Shown here piece after piece: positions 27,131 through 39,742 of a DNA stretch of 64,000 bases. Location of the stretch: assembly GCA_013398295.1 (NCBI GenBank), contig VZSF01000891.1, positions 23,501 to 87,500 on the forward strand, in the 5' to 3' direction. A program made the position numbers and the translations under genes. Source of the stretch: Chionis minor. Lineage: Eukaryota > Chordata > Aves > Charadriiformes > Chionididae. Position 1 is the stretch's first letter, and each line of letters starts with the position of its first letter. Below the pieces are notes generated by a model. It was not told where the DNA came from, searched no databases, and was given only the letters and a program-made list of their open reading frames with translations.

Positions 27131-27839
27131 TAAAAGTTCCGGTAACCATTACCGCCCTATTTTTGGTTAAAGTGTCTTGAACTGTTAAGCTTATTGTAGA
27201 CCAAGAGCACAAGTATGGTCACTGTAGCATAAAAATGTGTAGAAAACAGAAATTAAAGCCAAATACTCATTGACAAAAAGGATTTTTTAAAAGTTCATAT
27301 AGCCTAAAATTCCCCATAATAGAAGGTACATTGGTAGTTCTGTCATTTAGTGTCTAAAGTAGCCTCTTTCCAGTCTTGCTACAGGGATTTATGCTGTCAT
27401 TGTCAAAGTAAACTGACTACATGTCATAATCTTGTATTTGTTGTGTATAAATTCAAATGAGAAAAGTGTTAAATGGGACCATTTATAATGAGATTTGAGA
27501 TACCCTATGGCTCTCACTTGGAGACAAGTGACCTTTGTCTTTTTTGGGGCTGAGTAACAGCGCAATGCAGATTTAATAGATGTGTGCAGAGACGTGGCAA
27601 TAGATTGGGGTGTGCATGGAAGAGGTGCTCAATGCATCTTGCTCTACATATTTTTGAATTCATCCCACTTGGGACTGAAGTGTGTGCCTGTTTGCGTGTT
27701 TTACTAGCCGTGCCTCCTTTCTCCCTTGGATGACTTTGGCATTCATTAGTAGAAATTATTAGACAGTCACAAAACACTAAAGAGAAAGGAAAAAACCCGC
27801 ACACTTTGCTTGGAAACACTGTCTGTGTTGCATAAAGCT

Positions 27840-28130
27840 CTGACAAGATCAAGCCTCTAATTAAATTATCTGGCACGTGGACAATTCTGTTCCGAGATCT
27901 GCTGAGCTAATGTGTAGCCATTAGCTCATACAGCCACCAAATCAGAAGTACCAAAGAGACAATTTACATAGGGCCACAGCGTGTTTTAAAAAATTCTGGT
28001 GAGTTGTGAAGCCTGTAATGTTAATTGCCAGTTAGCACATTGTAATTGCTGTAATTATTTGCAAGTAAAATGATGTGAGGGACTTAACATTGTACTTGTC
28101 TTAACACTTCACACGTTGGTGATCCACTAA
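27840..28130. promoter_or_regulatory. Candidate intronic regulatory block rich in TAATT motifs
   Basis: The block carries several TAATTA/TAATTG homeodomain-type cores, including three within about 45 bp near 28020-28065 (TTAATTGCC, GTAATTGCTG, GTAATTATTTGC). The sequence is non-repetitive and lies between GC-richer segments. Conservation is not testable here. Confidence 0.3.
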
Positions 28131-31100
28131 ATCTCCCACTTAGAGTTTTGCTGGTTATTTTAAGAACTTGACAGCCACTTGCCGAAGTCTGATCTCATCC
28201 GCAAGCTTGCTGTTCTGCCTGTTGTCCTTAACGCTGAGCGCTGCCTCTCTAAAGTCTTTATTAAAAAACATGCACTAAGATAACAAATGCGAATGTGTGC
28301 TGCTGACCAGCGAGAGCGTAGCCAGCCCCGCAGCCGGCCGCGCTGGAGCCCAGCTGGGAGAGAGCCCTCAGCACAAATTGCCAGCCTATTGCCTCCCGCC
28401 GCCATGCCGCCGAAGTGGGCCAAAAGCTCCTCCGTATGGGATTAAAGGGATGTGTAATAGATTAAAGATCAAAAATGTTAATTAAGAAATGGTCTTTTCT
28501 AATAAGATGCCTTCAAGGGCACGGTACCAAAAATGAGGCAATATCTCATTTTGGCAACAGTGCTGGTGGTGTAATGAAGCTGGAGCACAGGGGTAAGGGG
28601 AGAAGGGAGGGACGCCTCCTGTTCAAAGCATCTCCTTCAGAAGGGGTAAATCAATTAGCAATAAAAATGTAAACATATAAGTCAGGATGACATTACCCTG
28701 AATGCCACTGAACAACGTGTGGGTTTAGACGTACGCGTTTTAGCTTGGTGTTTCCTCGAGGAGAAGTTGGCCGTTTGCGACTGATAAAGGAGGGCTCTTT
28801 CAGCTTAGTGTTATTTAAGCAGCAGCATGGTAATTTGGCTGAAAATAACCGCTGTTGTTGGGAGCTTTGATGCACTTGAAGTGAATCCGTGCTCCTGACA
28901 TAATTTTCTAGATCCGGGAAGTTCAGCAGCTTTGTTGCTGGATTGAAACTTGCAGGCTCTGTGTTTGGGGAAAGGCTCATTTCTCTTCAGAGGAGGGGAG
29001 AGCCACAACTCTCAGCTCTCGTATTCCAGGCTCCTGCAGCAGGGAGGAGTGTGTTTTACAAATAAACTGATACGCAAGTGTTACTTTCGGGTTTCAAACC
29101 TGAAAGGTGCTTTCGAGAGCTGTGAAAGTTTATTGCATCATTACAACTAAAGAAAACAAGCTTTTTCTTAAATTCAAGCATTTTAGTTGGTGACTCCACT
29201 GTTGTGTTTTCTTAGTAAACTCATCAAAACTCCAAAAGGCAAACTCAAATGTTTAAGAGTGCTTTTCCTTGTGGTGGGATGATGAGATTTTACATTCCAC
29301 TTCATCCCCCACTTTCCCCTCTAAACGCCTTAACACTGAAACCTGCAGTATTTCTGGTGTGAGTTATTTGCTAGCATGAAATGGAGGGACCCTGAAGGCA
29401 AATTTCTTCCCTCTTGGTTGGAAGCTTTCGCTTGGATAAAAAAATCCACTGGCATGGTGAGGCTCCCTGTGTAGCACGTGTATGTGTTTTAAGGGTCTGT
29501 ATACTGTTTGAACCAAAGCTAGAGAGAATTTTCAATTTGAGAGAAATATGGTGGGAAGGTGGTCGTTGGTCACGTGCCCGGTGTGCGTGTGGTGAGCTGG
29601 GGCCAACTGAAGCAGCCTGGCAGAAAAAAGTCCTCCGACAATGGTCTGAAATGTAGAGTTGTTGCTCTAACTGTGTCTATTTAATCTTCATCTGTTGTGT
29701 GAATCTTTAGCAGAAAAGAGCCCTTGGAGGAGATAAGCGAGTGAAAGACCGTGGCTCTGCACCACCTGCTCACCTGCAGCCCCAGACAAAGTGGGGAAGT
29801 GGAGCGCAACGTCCGCGGCCTTGAGAGGAGGAGCGGTGGTTTTCCCTGGCTCCCGTTTAATTGAGAAGGGGGTTCAGAGCCCTCGGAGCTGGGCACAGTG
29901 TAGACTTGTGCCTGTTGGTATTATTTAGCTTGGATGGGGCTATAGGAAACTTAAATGGCACTAAATTCCTGTGCCCTGATTTTGTCAGATAAGTGAACAC
30001 AATTGGAGATAGTGGTTGGTTCCATCCAGGGAAAGAAAACTGGAGAACTATTTCTTATCCAAAGACTTAAGTCAGATCTTTTCACAGTTCATAAATGTAT
30101 TGTTTTGACGGACTGATTAGTTCCATCTTTACTTGATTTCACTTATGGTTTTTGTTAAACGAAATGTGTAACTCAGACTTGAATTAGCCTTCTCCCAAGA
30201 AGGGCTGCGTCAAGCCGTTCTTGCTGACACATCAAGGAGATACAACTGTAGTGACAGAAAAATCATTGCCTTTTTCCTTGTTATGAACTTGCTTTAAAAA
30301 TCTCCAAGTCATTTCGTACTGGGCAACTGACAGTGTTCTCAATTGAAAATTTTCTCTGTATAATTTTGACAATATTCAAAAAAGATGTACGTAGTCTGTC
30401 ATTCTCCTTTCACCAACAATAGGGATGACTTCCATTTTGCATTGTTGATTTAATCAAGTAGGTTATGTTTGCAGAAAAGTGGTCAGTTTGTAATGCTGTC
30501 ATTAATTTGTAGAGCATGTGTGTTCAAGAAAACTTGAACTTAAAGTTTGATAGTAGTTCATGTCGGGCTATTTGCATTTAGCACGCGAGTGCCGATGACC
30601 ATTTATCCTGTTAAATGAGTGAGAAATGTTCTGTGTAAAAAGCATTTGGCTTCTCTTCCTTGATCATATTAAACAAAATACGTTCATTGCCAAATTTCCA
30701 CGGTAACATCCAGGAAGCATATACAAAATCAGCAGGGTTAGGCAGGTATAACTGAGAGCAGCATTTGGTATATAATCTTCTGAAAAAAAGGTTATGCAGT
30801 AAAAATGTACTTTTTCTCATGAAGGTGAATTTCAGGCTGAATGCTCGCAGAAGTTAGGTAACGGTCAGATTGGTAAAACATGTTCTGGAAAGGTTGTTGC
30901 AGAAATCCATATTTTTTTCTTCATTTTTTTCTGTATGTTTTGCGTGTGCAGGCAGCTGCAGTGTTGAAGATACGAGGAATATCACCTCTGCGGATGCTTT
31001 TTGCATCTCTGGCTTTGTGTTGTGACAAGCAACCATAGATGCTTCTGTATAACAGAATTAAATTATGCTCCATTTTTCACCCTTCCTTCCAAAAAAGTGG

Positions 31101-31719
31101 TGCTTGGTGTTTATGGTGTTTTGTGTGTGAAATTGAAATAAGAATTGGTGTTGCTCTTCCTCCAAAACGGTTTATAAAAACTGTTGAATTTTTAGGGCTT
31201 TTTAATATACTGAGGTCGTAAACCTGCTGTATTTTAAATGGCTTTCGGAGTTGCAAAGAAACCCACAGATACACCACAGACACTGGAAGCGTGGTGGAGC
31301 CATCAGTGAACTATTAAATGAGAAAACACATCATACGAGTTAAGTGACTTTTAGCTTGATACTGTAATGAACTATTTTAAAACTGCATCTGGTTAACGAA
31401 CCCTGTGGCCAGACTGCGTAATTGGCTGAGGAGGTAGGAAGTGGAAGTGGTTTGAAAATACGCTCCTAGCCGGGATGGCTGTAAATCGGGTGGAAGGGTC
31501 CAAAGCAAACCCCAAATCCCTCTTTCCGTGGGGCTGGTGGGCGAGGGGTGGCGTGGGGCCGTGCCCACCTGAGCCGCGGCGTGGGGCTGTCGAAAAAGCT
31601 GGTTTGTCGGAGGAAGTTCTCGGGTGTGCATCTTCCTACTTGTCAGCAACTAAAAGGCAAAGTCAATAATTTAAGGAAAAAAATTGGGACTGGGCCCCTA
31701 CAAAGAAATGTGCCTTTTA

Positions 31720-31930
31720 AAAATGGGTAATTTGTTATTATTACTACTTTTTACCTAGTGCAAAGTACACAGGGAATGGGGCTGCTAAAGAGCGTATCAA
31801 CTAAATTAGGGTTAATTAGAAGTTCTCCCAAATAGCTGGTGCTTCATCAGCAACAGAGCAGCGTGTAAATAAATCTAATTTCTCTCCAACTAAACTCTTC
31901 ACAAGCTTAATTACAACAGCAACAATATCT
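31720..31930. promoter_or_regulatory. Candidate intronic regulatory block
   Basis: Non-repetitive AT-rich sequence with GGGTTAATTAG and CTTAATTAC homeodomain-like sites, plus ACAACAGCAACAAT, which on the other strand gives an ATTGTT SOX-like core. Inference from composition only. Confidence 0.25.
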
Positions 31931-32741
31931 TGCCCCCTACCCCACCTTTTTCATTAGTGGGAGTGGGTCATTATGAGCCGTAGCTGGTGAGGGTTACCGT
32001 GAGTGCTCCAGAGCTGGGCCTTTCACAGGTGTCCTTCGAGGCTGAGGAAGAAGTGGAAGAACTTTCAGCATATCTGGAAGAGCCCAATTAAGGTAGTTCA
32101 TAAGAAACTCAAGAAACGAAAAGCACCGATGGAAAGGGAAAAAACATCACTATATTCTGGAGAGACTTTTGTTAATTACATCAAGTATTTCCACTACTTG
32201 GATTATTTACCATCTTAATTTCTTCCCCTTTATTACTGATTTGCCAGCAAAAATCCGTACTTAGGGTTTTACCTGTCCATTGCTTTTTTTTTAACCACAC
32301 ACCACCTTTATGGTAGACGCGAGGGCTCTGCCAGCCCTCTGTGCTGCGTACCGCGCGCCTGTCTCCTGCTCTGACTCTCGGGACCTGCCGAATGAGAGGA
32401 GCGGCTGAGGGAGACAAGACTTTAAAGTCATTTTAGCTTTAACTCCTTTAAATGCCTTTTCACGCTTCCTTTACCATGTAGGTCTAGAAGAAGGAATGCA
32501 GGAAGATATTAGGAGAAAAAGTGTTATCACTGCTAAAAGGCTGGCCACGCTGGAGGACTGCTGCAGCTCACGTCTCAGTCCGGGGATAAATGGCTGAAAA
32601 CCTCTTGCCAGAAATTAGTTATTGCAGGGAAAGTACAAACCTGGGTGCAGGTTTTCAGCTGGTTGCAGAAGTACCCTGCTGCAGGCTCATTCAGAGGGAT
32701 TAACTTAGTTCATTTGGTGCTTGATTCACTGTCCTCTATGA

Positions 32742-32757
32742 TTTTTTTTTTTTTTTT
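32742..32757. repeat. Poly-T tract (16 T)
   Basis: Homopolymer immediately upstream of an AT-rich non-repetitive block. Confidence 0.85.
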
Positions 32758-32759
32758 AA

Positions 32760-33010
32760 ATTTCTAATTCTATTGAAGCCAGCGCATTCCTTATTACGCA
32801 GTGTCACGTTTCAGCCGATCCCAAATTAATAAATGAGCAGCAGCAGAATAGCATGCAGCACAATTCTAACAGCATGAGCTGCACAGAAGTATATTTCACT
32901 TAACTCCAATTTAAATACTCTGCTTTGCTCGATTTAATTATGTGAAATTACTGAATTAATGGCTTTGTCAAGTGAAACGTGTAGGACTTCAGAGTCTGGT
33001 ATTACAGAAA
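32760..33010. promoter_or_regulatory. Candidate intronic regulatory block
   Basis: Contains CAAATTAATAAATG, GATTTAATTATG and GAATTAATGG homeodomain-like motifs and a run of AGC triplets at about 32836-32846. Non-repetitive; the regulatory role is inference. Confidence 0.25.
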
Positions 33011-34217
33011 GAAACGAGAAAGGAAATTTGAGGTACAGTAGTTTTTGCGTGTGAGCTTGTGTTTAAATGCAAACTGAAACACAACTGAGCCCGCAGCCCA
33101 AAATCACATCATGTTTTAAAACTGGGGAAGAACGAACAAGCAGAAAATGTCAGGAAGATTTTTGCGTTGTTCTGCTAATTTGGTTTCCCTGTTGGCTTGT
33201 GTCACCTCCTTGGCGTATCTGCTGGGCATGAGAGGTGTGTGTTTGTGCAGCAGGGGCTGGCCCCGTCACGCGGAAGGGAATACTTTTTGCAGAATCTGAT
33301 GCCTGTCTGGTAGCTTGGCCAGCTGTTAAATGCCCTTTCCCATGCTGCATCACATGAGATGCACAGACTTTCCTCTCTTTTCTGGTTGAGAATCTTCTGA
33401 AGTTACTGAATGTGAAAAAAAGGCAATGGAATTCTTTTGCTGTGCTCTGGACACCTGCCTTAGGACATCATGCCCAGCCCCGTGCTGGTCATGCAGAGAG
33501 GCACACGCGTGACGAGACCTGCGGGTAACGTTTCCAAAAGTCTGTAAGCCCTACCCTGCCGAAGCCACTTAGACACGTGGGTGCTTAACTCTGAGGTGTG
33601 AGCCTCGTCCAGCAGGACCTGGACAGGTCTGGCAGAGAGACACGAGCATGCATTTGGAAAAACGTGGCTTTTTCCTCAGGCGTATTTGAAGAACCTTTTT
33701 TCCAAGGCAAACCAGATTTGTGGAGATGAAGTCAGAGAGCCTGTTTCCTCCAGGATGATGTTTGGTATTTGATCAGGCTGTAAAACCCAACAACTGGGTT
33801 ATGGTCCCCGTCCAGCCCTCTGTGCCCTGGGTATGAACAGGCGTTTTACCCAAGCAGCTCCATGAACGTGGCCCCACAGGAACCTCTCAGCTCTGTAATC
33901 GCACTTTTGAGGACTTCAGGCACAGTTGTCGCAGAAGCAGGTCCCTTCTGTGCTCCTTCAGCTGCACCTTTGTCATTCCCGTTAGAAAACAATCCAGGCA
34001 GGTTCTGAGCAAACCAAGACCCACGAGGAGGTCAGTGAAATAATTATTGCTTTCTCCGATTTGCCTAAGTGTAGGTTTCTTCCTGCCCCGATATGTTTTC
34101 CCCTTGGTTGTTCCACCTTTCCACCTCTTGGCTCCTGATGGTTTGCAGAGTGCTATGGCTCTTTCCCTCTCAGTTTTTTTGGGTTTTTACAGATATAAAA
34201 AGATGAATGCAAATGCC

Positions 34218-34237
34218 ACCTATAGGATCCTATAGGT
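34218..34237. repeat. Perfect 20-bp palindrome
   Basis: ACCTATAGGATCCTATAGGT equals its own reverse complement with no spacer. It could form a small cruciform or bind a dimeric protein, but may be coincidental. Confidence 0.9.
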
Positions 34238-34569
34238 TTGGGTTGTGAAAGGCATTCCTCTTCAGCATAGTTTTTAAATAAATCTATATCCGAAGCATGG
34301 GGAAAAGTGCATTTTTAACAGAAATGTATTCAGGGACGTAAGAGGGTACGTTGTATTGAGGCCTTGCTTTGCTTTCCCGTTACGTCTCTCTCCTGTGCCC
34401 GTACCCCACAGGCTGTCACACACCGAGGACGGGAACCTTCCGGGGGCCAGGACTTACCTGGACAATTCAAAGTCCTGGACCTTACAGAGGAACAACAAAT
34501 GAATCTGCATTTTGAATTAGGCAAAGGGGATTCAAACATTGAAATACAGAGTCACATTTGTCACTTATG

Positions 34570-34760
34570 GTAAATTACATCATCCGTAATTTTTCTCTCT
34601 TTAAAAATCGAACAGGTTTATTTTAATAATGAGTTCCAGCAGCTGCTATTCTGAGCACAACCATTCAATACCTTATTTTTGCATTTGATATGCAGCTGCA
34701 ATAACAAGCCACATGTGAATTTTATTAAGCCTTCTGAATTTTCTGTCTGTTCAGGGAGCT
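34570..34760. promoter_or_regulatory. Candidate intronic regulatory block with E-box and octamer-like sites
   Basis: Contains TTTTGCATTTGATATGCAG (an octamer-like pair), two CAGCTG E-boxes (about 34638 and 34693) and CACATGTG within about 100 bp. A combination of POU-like and bHLH sites is common in neural enhancers. Inference only. Confidence 0.3.
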
Positions 34761-36399
34761 ATAGATTTAAGTTTTACAGATATCTGGCTTTCCCTTAAAG
34801 TAAAAAAAAAAAGAAAATAATTCACACTATTTCCTTAAATTTTCTCTCCTAAGTTTTTGTCATGCCTATGAATTAAAATGTGATTAAGATGTCCTTTGTT
34901 AGGTGTGAGTGGGATTCTGTGGAATACTGGAAACAGGACACTCGTCTTCAACAGAGACTTGAAAAATAAGCTGAGCATTCTTAAAACATTCATACCCCTA
35001 AATAAAATTAAAGTGCCGGTTTTGTGCTGAAAATTTACATGGGTTTTGTTAGATTAGAATGGCCAGTATTATTTAACAGTTTCACGTCAAAGAGTGAAAG
35101 TACGTTTTTATGAAGAAGTGCACTTCACTGTGAAGTTCATACCTCCTGCATACTAATTCCCGAGTGCATAGAAGTGAATTTTGGATCAGTTTTGCTTTGA
35201 ACCGCGTAATCAGAACTGAAGGTGGCAGTTACTCCCATTCAGATGCACCTTAAGAATCCGGAAGCGGACAATAGTATCTTGTTTCCAGGGGCAGATAAGC
35301 CATTGCACAACCATTACATGTCTGTAAGCGGATGAGAGTTTTCTGTGGACGACAGCGGAGGAGTTTGAATAGCTGTGTGCAAACACACTATTTGATTTGA
35401 ACGCCACAGAGATCTGCAAAGCAAATTGCTATTTGACATCGGAATAAGTGTGAGGTGTTCATACTGGGAAAAAGCAGTGATAACTATTGTCTGCGCTTGG
35501 ATGTGGAGTGTCCCCAGTAGCAAATGGAGCAGAAACAAGTAGAAAGTGAGACGTCCCGTCTAGGACTTTGCCTTTTGGATGTGATGCAGGCTGTGCTTTG
35601 TGGGTGGGATGCACGCAGGAGAGGTCCCTTCCTCCTTTGCTCTGCCATCTGCTAACGAACCGCTGGCTCCCACTGCCACCGCAGCCCGCTGTATCCCACC
35701 AAAACCTTCGGCCGGGTTTTGAGCCCGTCCTTTCCGAGGAGAAGAGCCCAGTGTTGAAGAGGGGGGGTGGTCTCCTCGCAGCCCTGCTGGGGATGGAGGG
35801 TCTGGTCCCCAGCCCTGGCGGGCAGAGGGGCGGGAGGGTGCCCTGCGGGGCTCCCCGGGCGCCGGAGGGCAGGGATGGAAGAGCCCCGCAGTCGGGCGCT
35901 GTTTTCAGTGACCCAGCACTTGGCCGCTCCGCTCCCTGCCTTTCGCTGCAGTCCCCAAAATTCACTTCCAGGGCTCTTTGTGGTGGGAAGTGTTTACATC
36001 CCGTATTTATACTGTTACACCAGCTGCCAGACGCTGAAGAGCTGATAAACACGATGTGCTGTTAACACTGTGAAGTACAATCCCACTGCTGCTTGCGTGC
36101 AAATAAATAACAACTTGGCTCTTTGTCCGCTTTTCGGTGTATAAATGCATTTGTTGTGTAATATAGTCACATCTAAATCATTTTAGTAAAAGCACTAGAA
36201 AGGCTGAAACATTACCTGCAGGTATGATTTGGAGGAAATTTTACTGTTTGGTGGTGGTTTTATGATATCCTTCTCTGATTCTTTTTTTTTTTGTTAACCA
36301 CTTTTAAAGTGATGTGATGCCTAATCATTATTGCTGGGTTTCACTTTTTTTTTTATTTTTAATTTCACTGAGTTATTTCGCCTTCCTTTGGTCTGAGGG

Positions 36400-37330
36400 A
36401 TTAGCCCACAGGCTAAAAGTTACTATAAAATGTTCATTAAATCTTCTCTTGTATCCGTTACAGACACAGATATCTTTTTAATGTGCCTGGTCAGTTTTGA
36501 GGCCACTATTTTTGTTACTACCCATAAATCATTAGCAAGTATTTTTAGTGTCATCAGTGAAAGGTTAATAGAAGCCCATAATTTTCAGATATAACTTTTT
36601 GATTAGCTGCTCAGAAATTTCCTTAAAGAGAGGGGGTAAATTGTTCCACACCAAGAAGTGGAGGCTATGTCCAATTTGCGCATAAATTGAAATTGTCTTT
36701 CTAATAGACTCATCAGAAGGTGTGGGGTTGCTTTGAAGGTAATGATTTAAACATAAACTGACCCTTGATGAGGGAGCTGGAGTTTCAGTTTAATGCGTTT
36801 CTGCAGTTTTCCTTTGCCTTCAGTGCCTTCAAATTCCACACAAATAATTCCTTCATAACAAGTGCCTTTTCAGAAGATGTGTGCTGCTGACAGTTAATAT
36901 AAAATTATTGCCCCTGAATGCATTTTTGTAATTACTTTCCAGAGAACTGTCTTTGTGTTAGAAGACATTTCACACTTTAGTAACATAAGTGTTTGGGGAG
37001 AACATGAGTAATAATTACAAGCAGTCTTTCAGTGAAAATAAACCTAAAAATTATAAAAAAAGCTAATGTTAAAGTTGGTTAGAGACAGTGAGGAATTTAT
37101 TTAGTGCGTTACGCCTGTCTGTATATTTTCCAAGTTTAATAACCTTTCAGTAACTAAACTTAAAAAAAGCAATAAAGAACAGAGAAACTGCTTTCTAATT
37201 TTTAAGCAATAATGAAACTAAAAACTGATTAAAAGTGACATGCTACTAGAGACAGAATAAAGAAACTTAATCTGAATGCTCCTATAGGAGATTTCTGCTA
37301 TAACGGAAAATGAAATGGCTCACAGTTTGA
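36400..37330. promoter_or_regulatory. AT-rich candidate conserved noncoding block
   Basis: About 0.9 kb of AT-rich, non-repetitive sequence lacking CpG. Flanking T runs lie at about 36280 and 36346. Several TAAT and AATTA cores are present. I cannot separate a true conserved element from ordinary AT-rich intron without an alignment. Confidence 0.2.
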
Positions 37331-39640
37331 TCAATAAAAAAATTAGCAGCATTTAATAAAAAATTTCTCTAACATGTTGAGTAAAGGATTCTTCGGAAGT
37401 CTTGAAATCCAAGAACACTAGGCTTGTGGGGTGAGTTTGTGTGTGGGAGCGTGATACAAAAGTCATTGACTGAGCAAAGGCGGTGGGTTTCCGGTGAGCT
37501 CCTAGATGTACGTCGTTGTACTGGCTCAGAGGACACCAGGCCAGGACCGGCCAGAAAGCCACCCGTAGGTTCTGGCGGTTCCTGTGCGCCTGCCAGCAGC
37601 GCGCGGGGGTTGGCACGGAGCAGAACAGCACAGGCGAGCTCGTGGTTTCCCTGGAGAAAACAGGGCAGTTGTGCCACGCAGAGGGACCCGTACGCAGACA
37701 ACGCCGGGCACCGCACGGCAGGGAGGTACAGGCGCTGTCTCTTCTGGCGGCGTGTCGGTGACGTGCCACAGCAGAGGAAGGTGCAACGAGCTGCCAGTCC
37801 TCGGCCGCGTGTTCCTGCCAGCGCTTCCCATGCCTTCAAACTTAAAGTAGACCCTTAAGGTTTTCTTAACCATTGTAGCTGCCAATTTGAGAAAACTGTG
37901 TCCTAGCGGTGAAGGAAGATGAACGTTTTCCCTGCGAAATGTTGGTGTAGGTAAGTTAATAGGAGGATGCTGGGGGGATGCTGGGGGGAGGGTGCAGGGT
38001 AGTTGTGAGCAGTTCTGTGAGCGGAGCAACGCCAGCAGCAGCGGCGCAGGCACCGGCAGTGGTTGGTAGTGCATTTACTGGATGTTTAGCTTGGAACACC
38101 CTTCCTCTCAAAGCATGTGCTCGAGCAGATGTAGAAGGAGGTACAGTACCCTACCAAAATAGTTTCTCTTTTCTAAGCTAAAGAAGAATGCTGAGAACTG
38201 TCCACCTACTTAGAAATTAATATGATTTAATACACACTGGCGTGTAATAAGACTCTGTTGTGAAACGTTAGGATGTGCACTTCCTAAAGTCTCTGACTTT
38301 TGTATATTTTATTGTTCAGACACTTCACACAGAACTGTGTTATTAGTATAATCTATGTTTTTATCCTGTGGGGGGTTGTCCAGAGAGACACCTAGCACTG
38401 AGCACTCCCCTTCTTCCCTTGCTTTTCCAAAAGAAATTCTTGTAGCCCCCACTGCCGCTTGCCGGTGGAGTCTTCTGTCAGAGTCAGACAAATGACAGCT
38501 TGGAGAGGCTGCAGCGGCCGTAGCCCTAGGAGGGCACGAGCAGGTAACAATATACAATTTTCATGGTTCAAGGGTAGCCTTATCCTACTGTTCTTCATTA
38601 CAGTACTGCAGTGAGATCAATTTTATTAAGTTGTAAGTCTTAGGAGGCCAACACCATTAACTACGTGCTGGATCAAATAATTTTTTTGGTATTATGATTG
38701 TTTTTTCCTCTTCTTGAGGGAAGGCGAGATCTGATGCGCGGATCTCTTCAGCCTGTGTGGTGACCGAGCATCGGCAGGATTGCGTGGCTGCCCGTGCTTC
38801 ACTCCCCCTGCTCTGTCATGTCGTCATCCCGTGTAATCTGACGTTGCATGAGTAGACCATCGTGGTTTAGGTGTTATTTTTTCTGGCTCTTTGTTTTTCA
38901 GCTAGGCATCTTCCCCCCCAACCCCCAAGTGGTTTGACACTGTGTGCAAGACCTATGGTGCACTGCACGATGGAGCACCTAACCTGCTCGCTTTTGCTGC
39001 ACGTAGCAAGGATTTGGTGTGCGGAATGAGCTGCCTTTGGTACCTGGTGCTGGGGCCGGGGTGCAGTCTACGCGCTCTCGCCTGCTTTGCTTGGCTGGGG
39101 CAGGATTTGGGCTGCTCTGTGGTGGTTCTGCAGGGGGTCAGTGGCTCACACGGGGGCCCTGGCCCGTGGAGAGGCAGCACACTCGTACACCCGTGTTCAA
39201 GAGCAAGTCTTTCAAACAGCTGGTTTTGGAACTGTTGAAGAGCCGCAGACCAGGGTTACCCCACAAAGCCAAGGCTTTTCATCCTGTGGGAAGATTTCAG
39301 CTGAGGTTTGTTTGTGTTTTCATTACTGAAGTGTTCATGGCTTTTTTGCCGCTTTTCATTCTTCTTTGGCCACAAATGACAGAAAACTTTGGATTCTCTT
39401 GATGTATGACAGTGCTAGAGACAACGCTAAAATGTAATAAACCACTTAAAAGTAGAGACCTCCCCCACCCCGATTTGGCATTTGACACCGAGCGAAACAT
39501 TTACCAACAAACGTTTAGATTAGGCTTTTCCTTTAACTCACTTGTTTCTTTTGTTCTCACTTCCTAATTACAGACGAAATTTCCTTTCCCTTTGTCTTGC
39601 CGGGGAGCCGAGCGGCAGCCCTGCGGCCGTGGGGCAGGAA

Positions 39641-39742
39641 GGCAGCACCCCATGGCGGGCAGCACCCCATGGTGGGTGCACCCTGGGCAGGCAGCACCCC
39701 ATGGCGGGCAGCACCCCATGGCGGGTGCACCCCATGGCGGGC
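39641..39742. repeat. GC-rich minisatellite, 16-17 bp unit, about 6 copies
   Basis: Tandem variants of GGGCAGCACCCCATGGC, with two units reading GGGTGCACC instead. Because 17 is not a multiple of 3, the repeat scrambles reading frames. It also inflates overlapping ORFs on both strands, including a 195-codon + strand frame that is not a gene. Likely polymorphic in copy number. Confidence 0.92.

Noticed and set aside
32029..32092. Exon-like segment with CACAG acceptor, acidic open frame and GTAGTT donor
   Set aside because: In the phase set by ZNF423 exon A it hits a stop within a few codons, and its best open frame also ends in TAA just before the donor. It would be at most a poison exon, and the donor is weak.
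35459..36052. 197-codon minus-strand ORF (and a 165-codon + strand frame opposite)
   Set aside because: GC-rich segment with mirrored open frames and no recognisable protein features.
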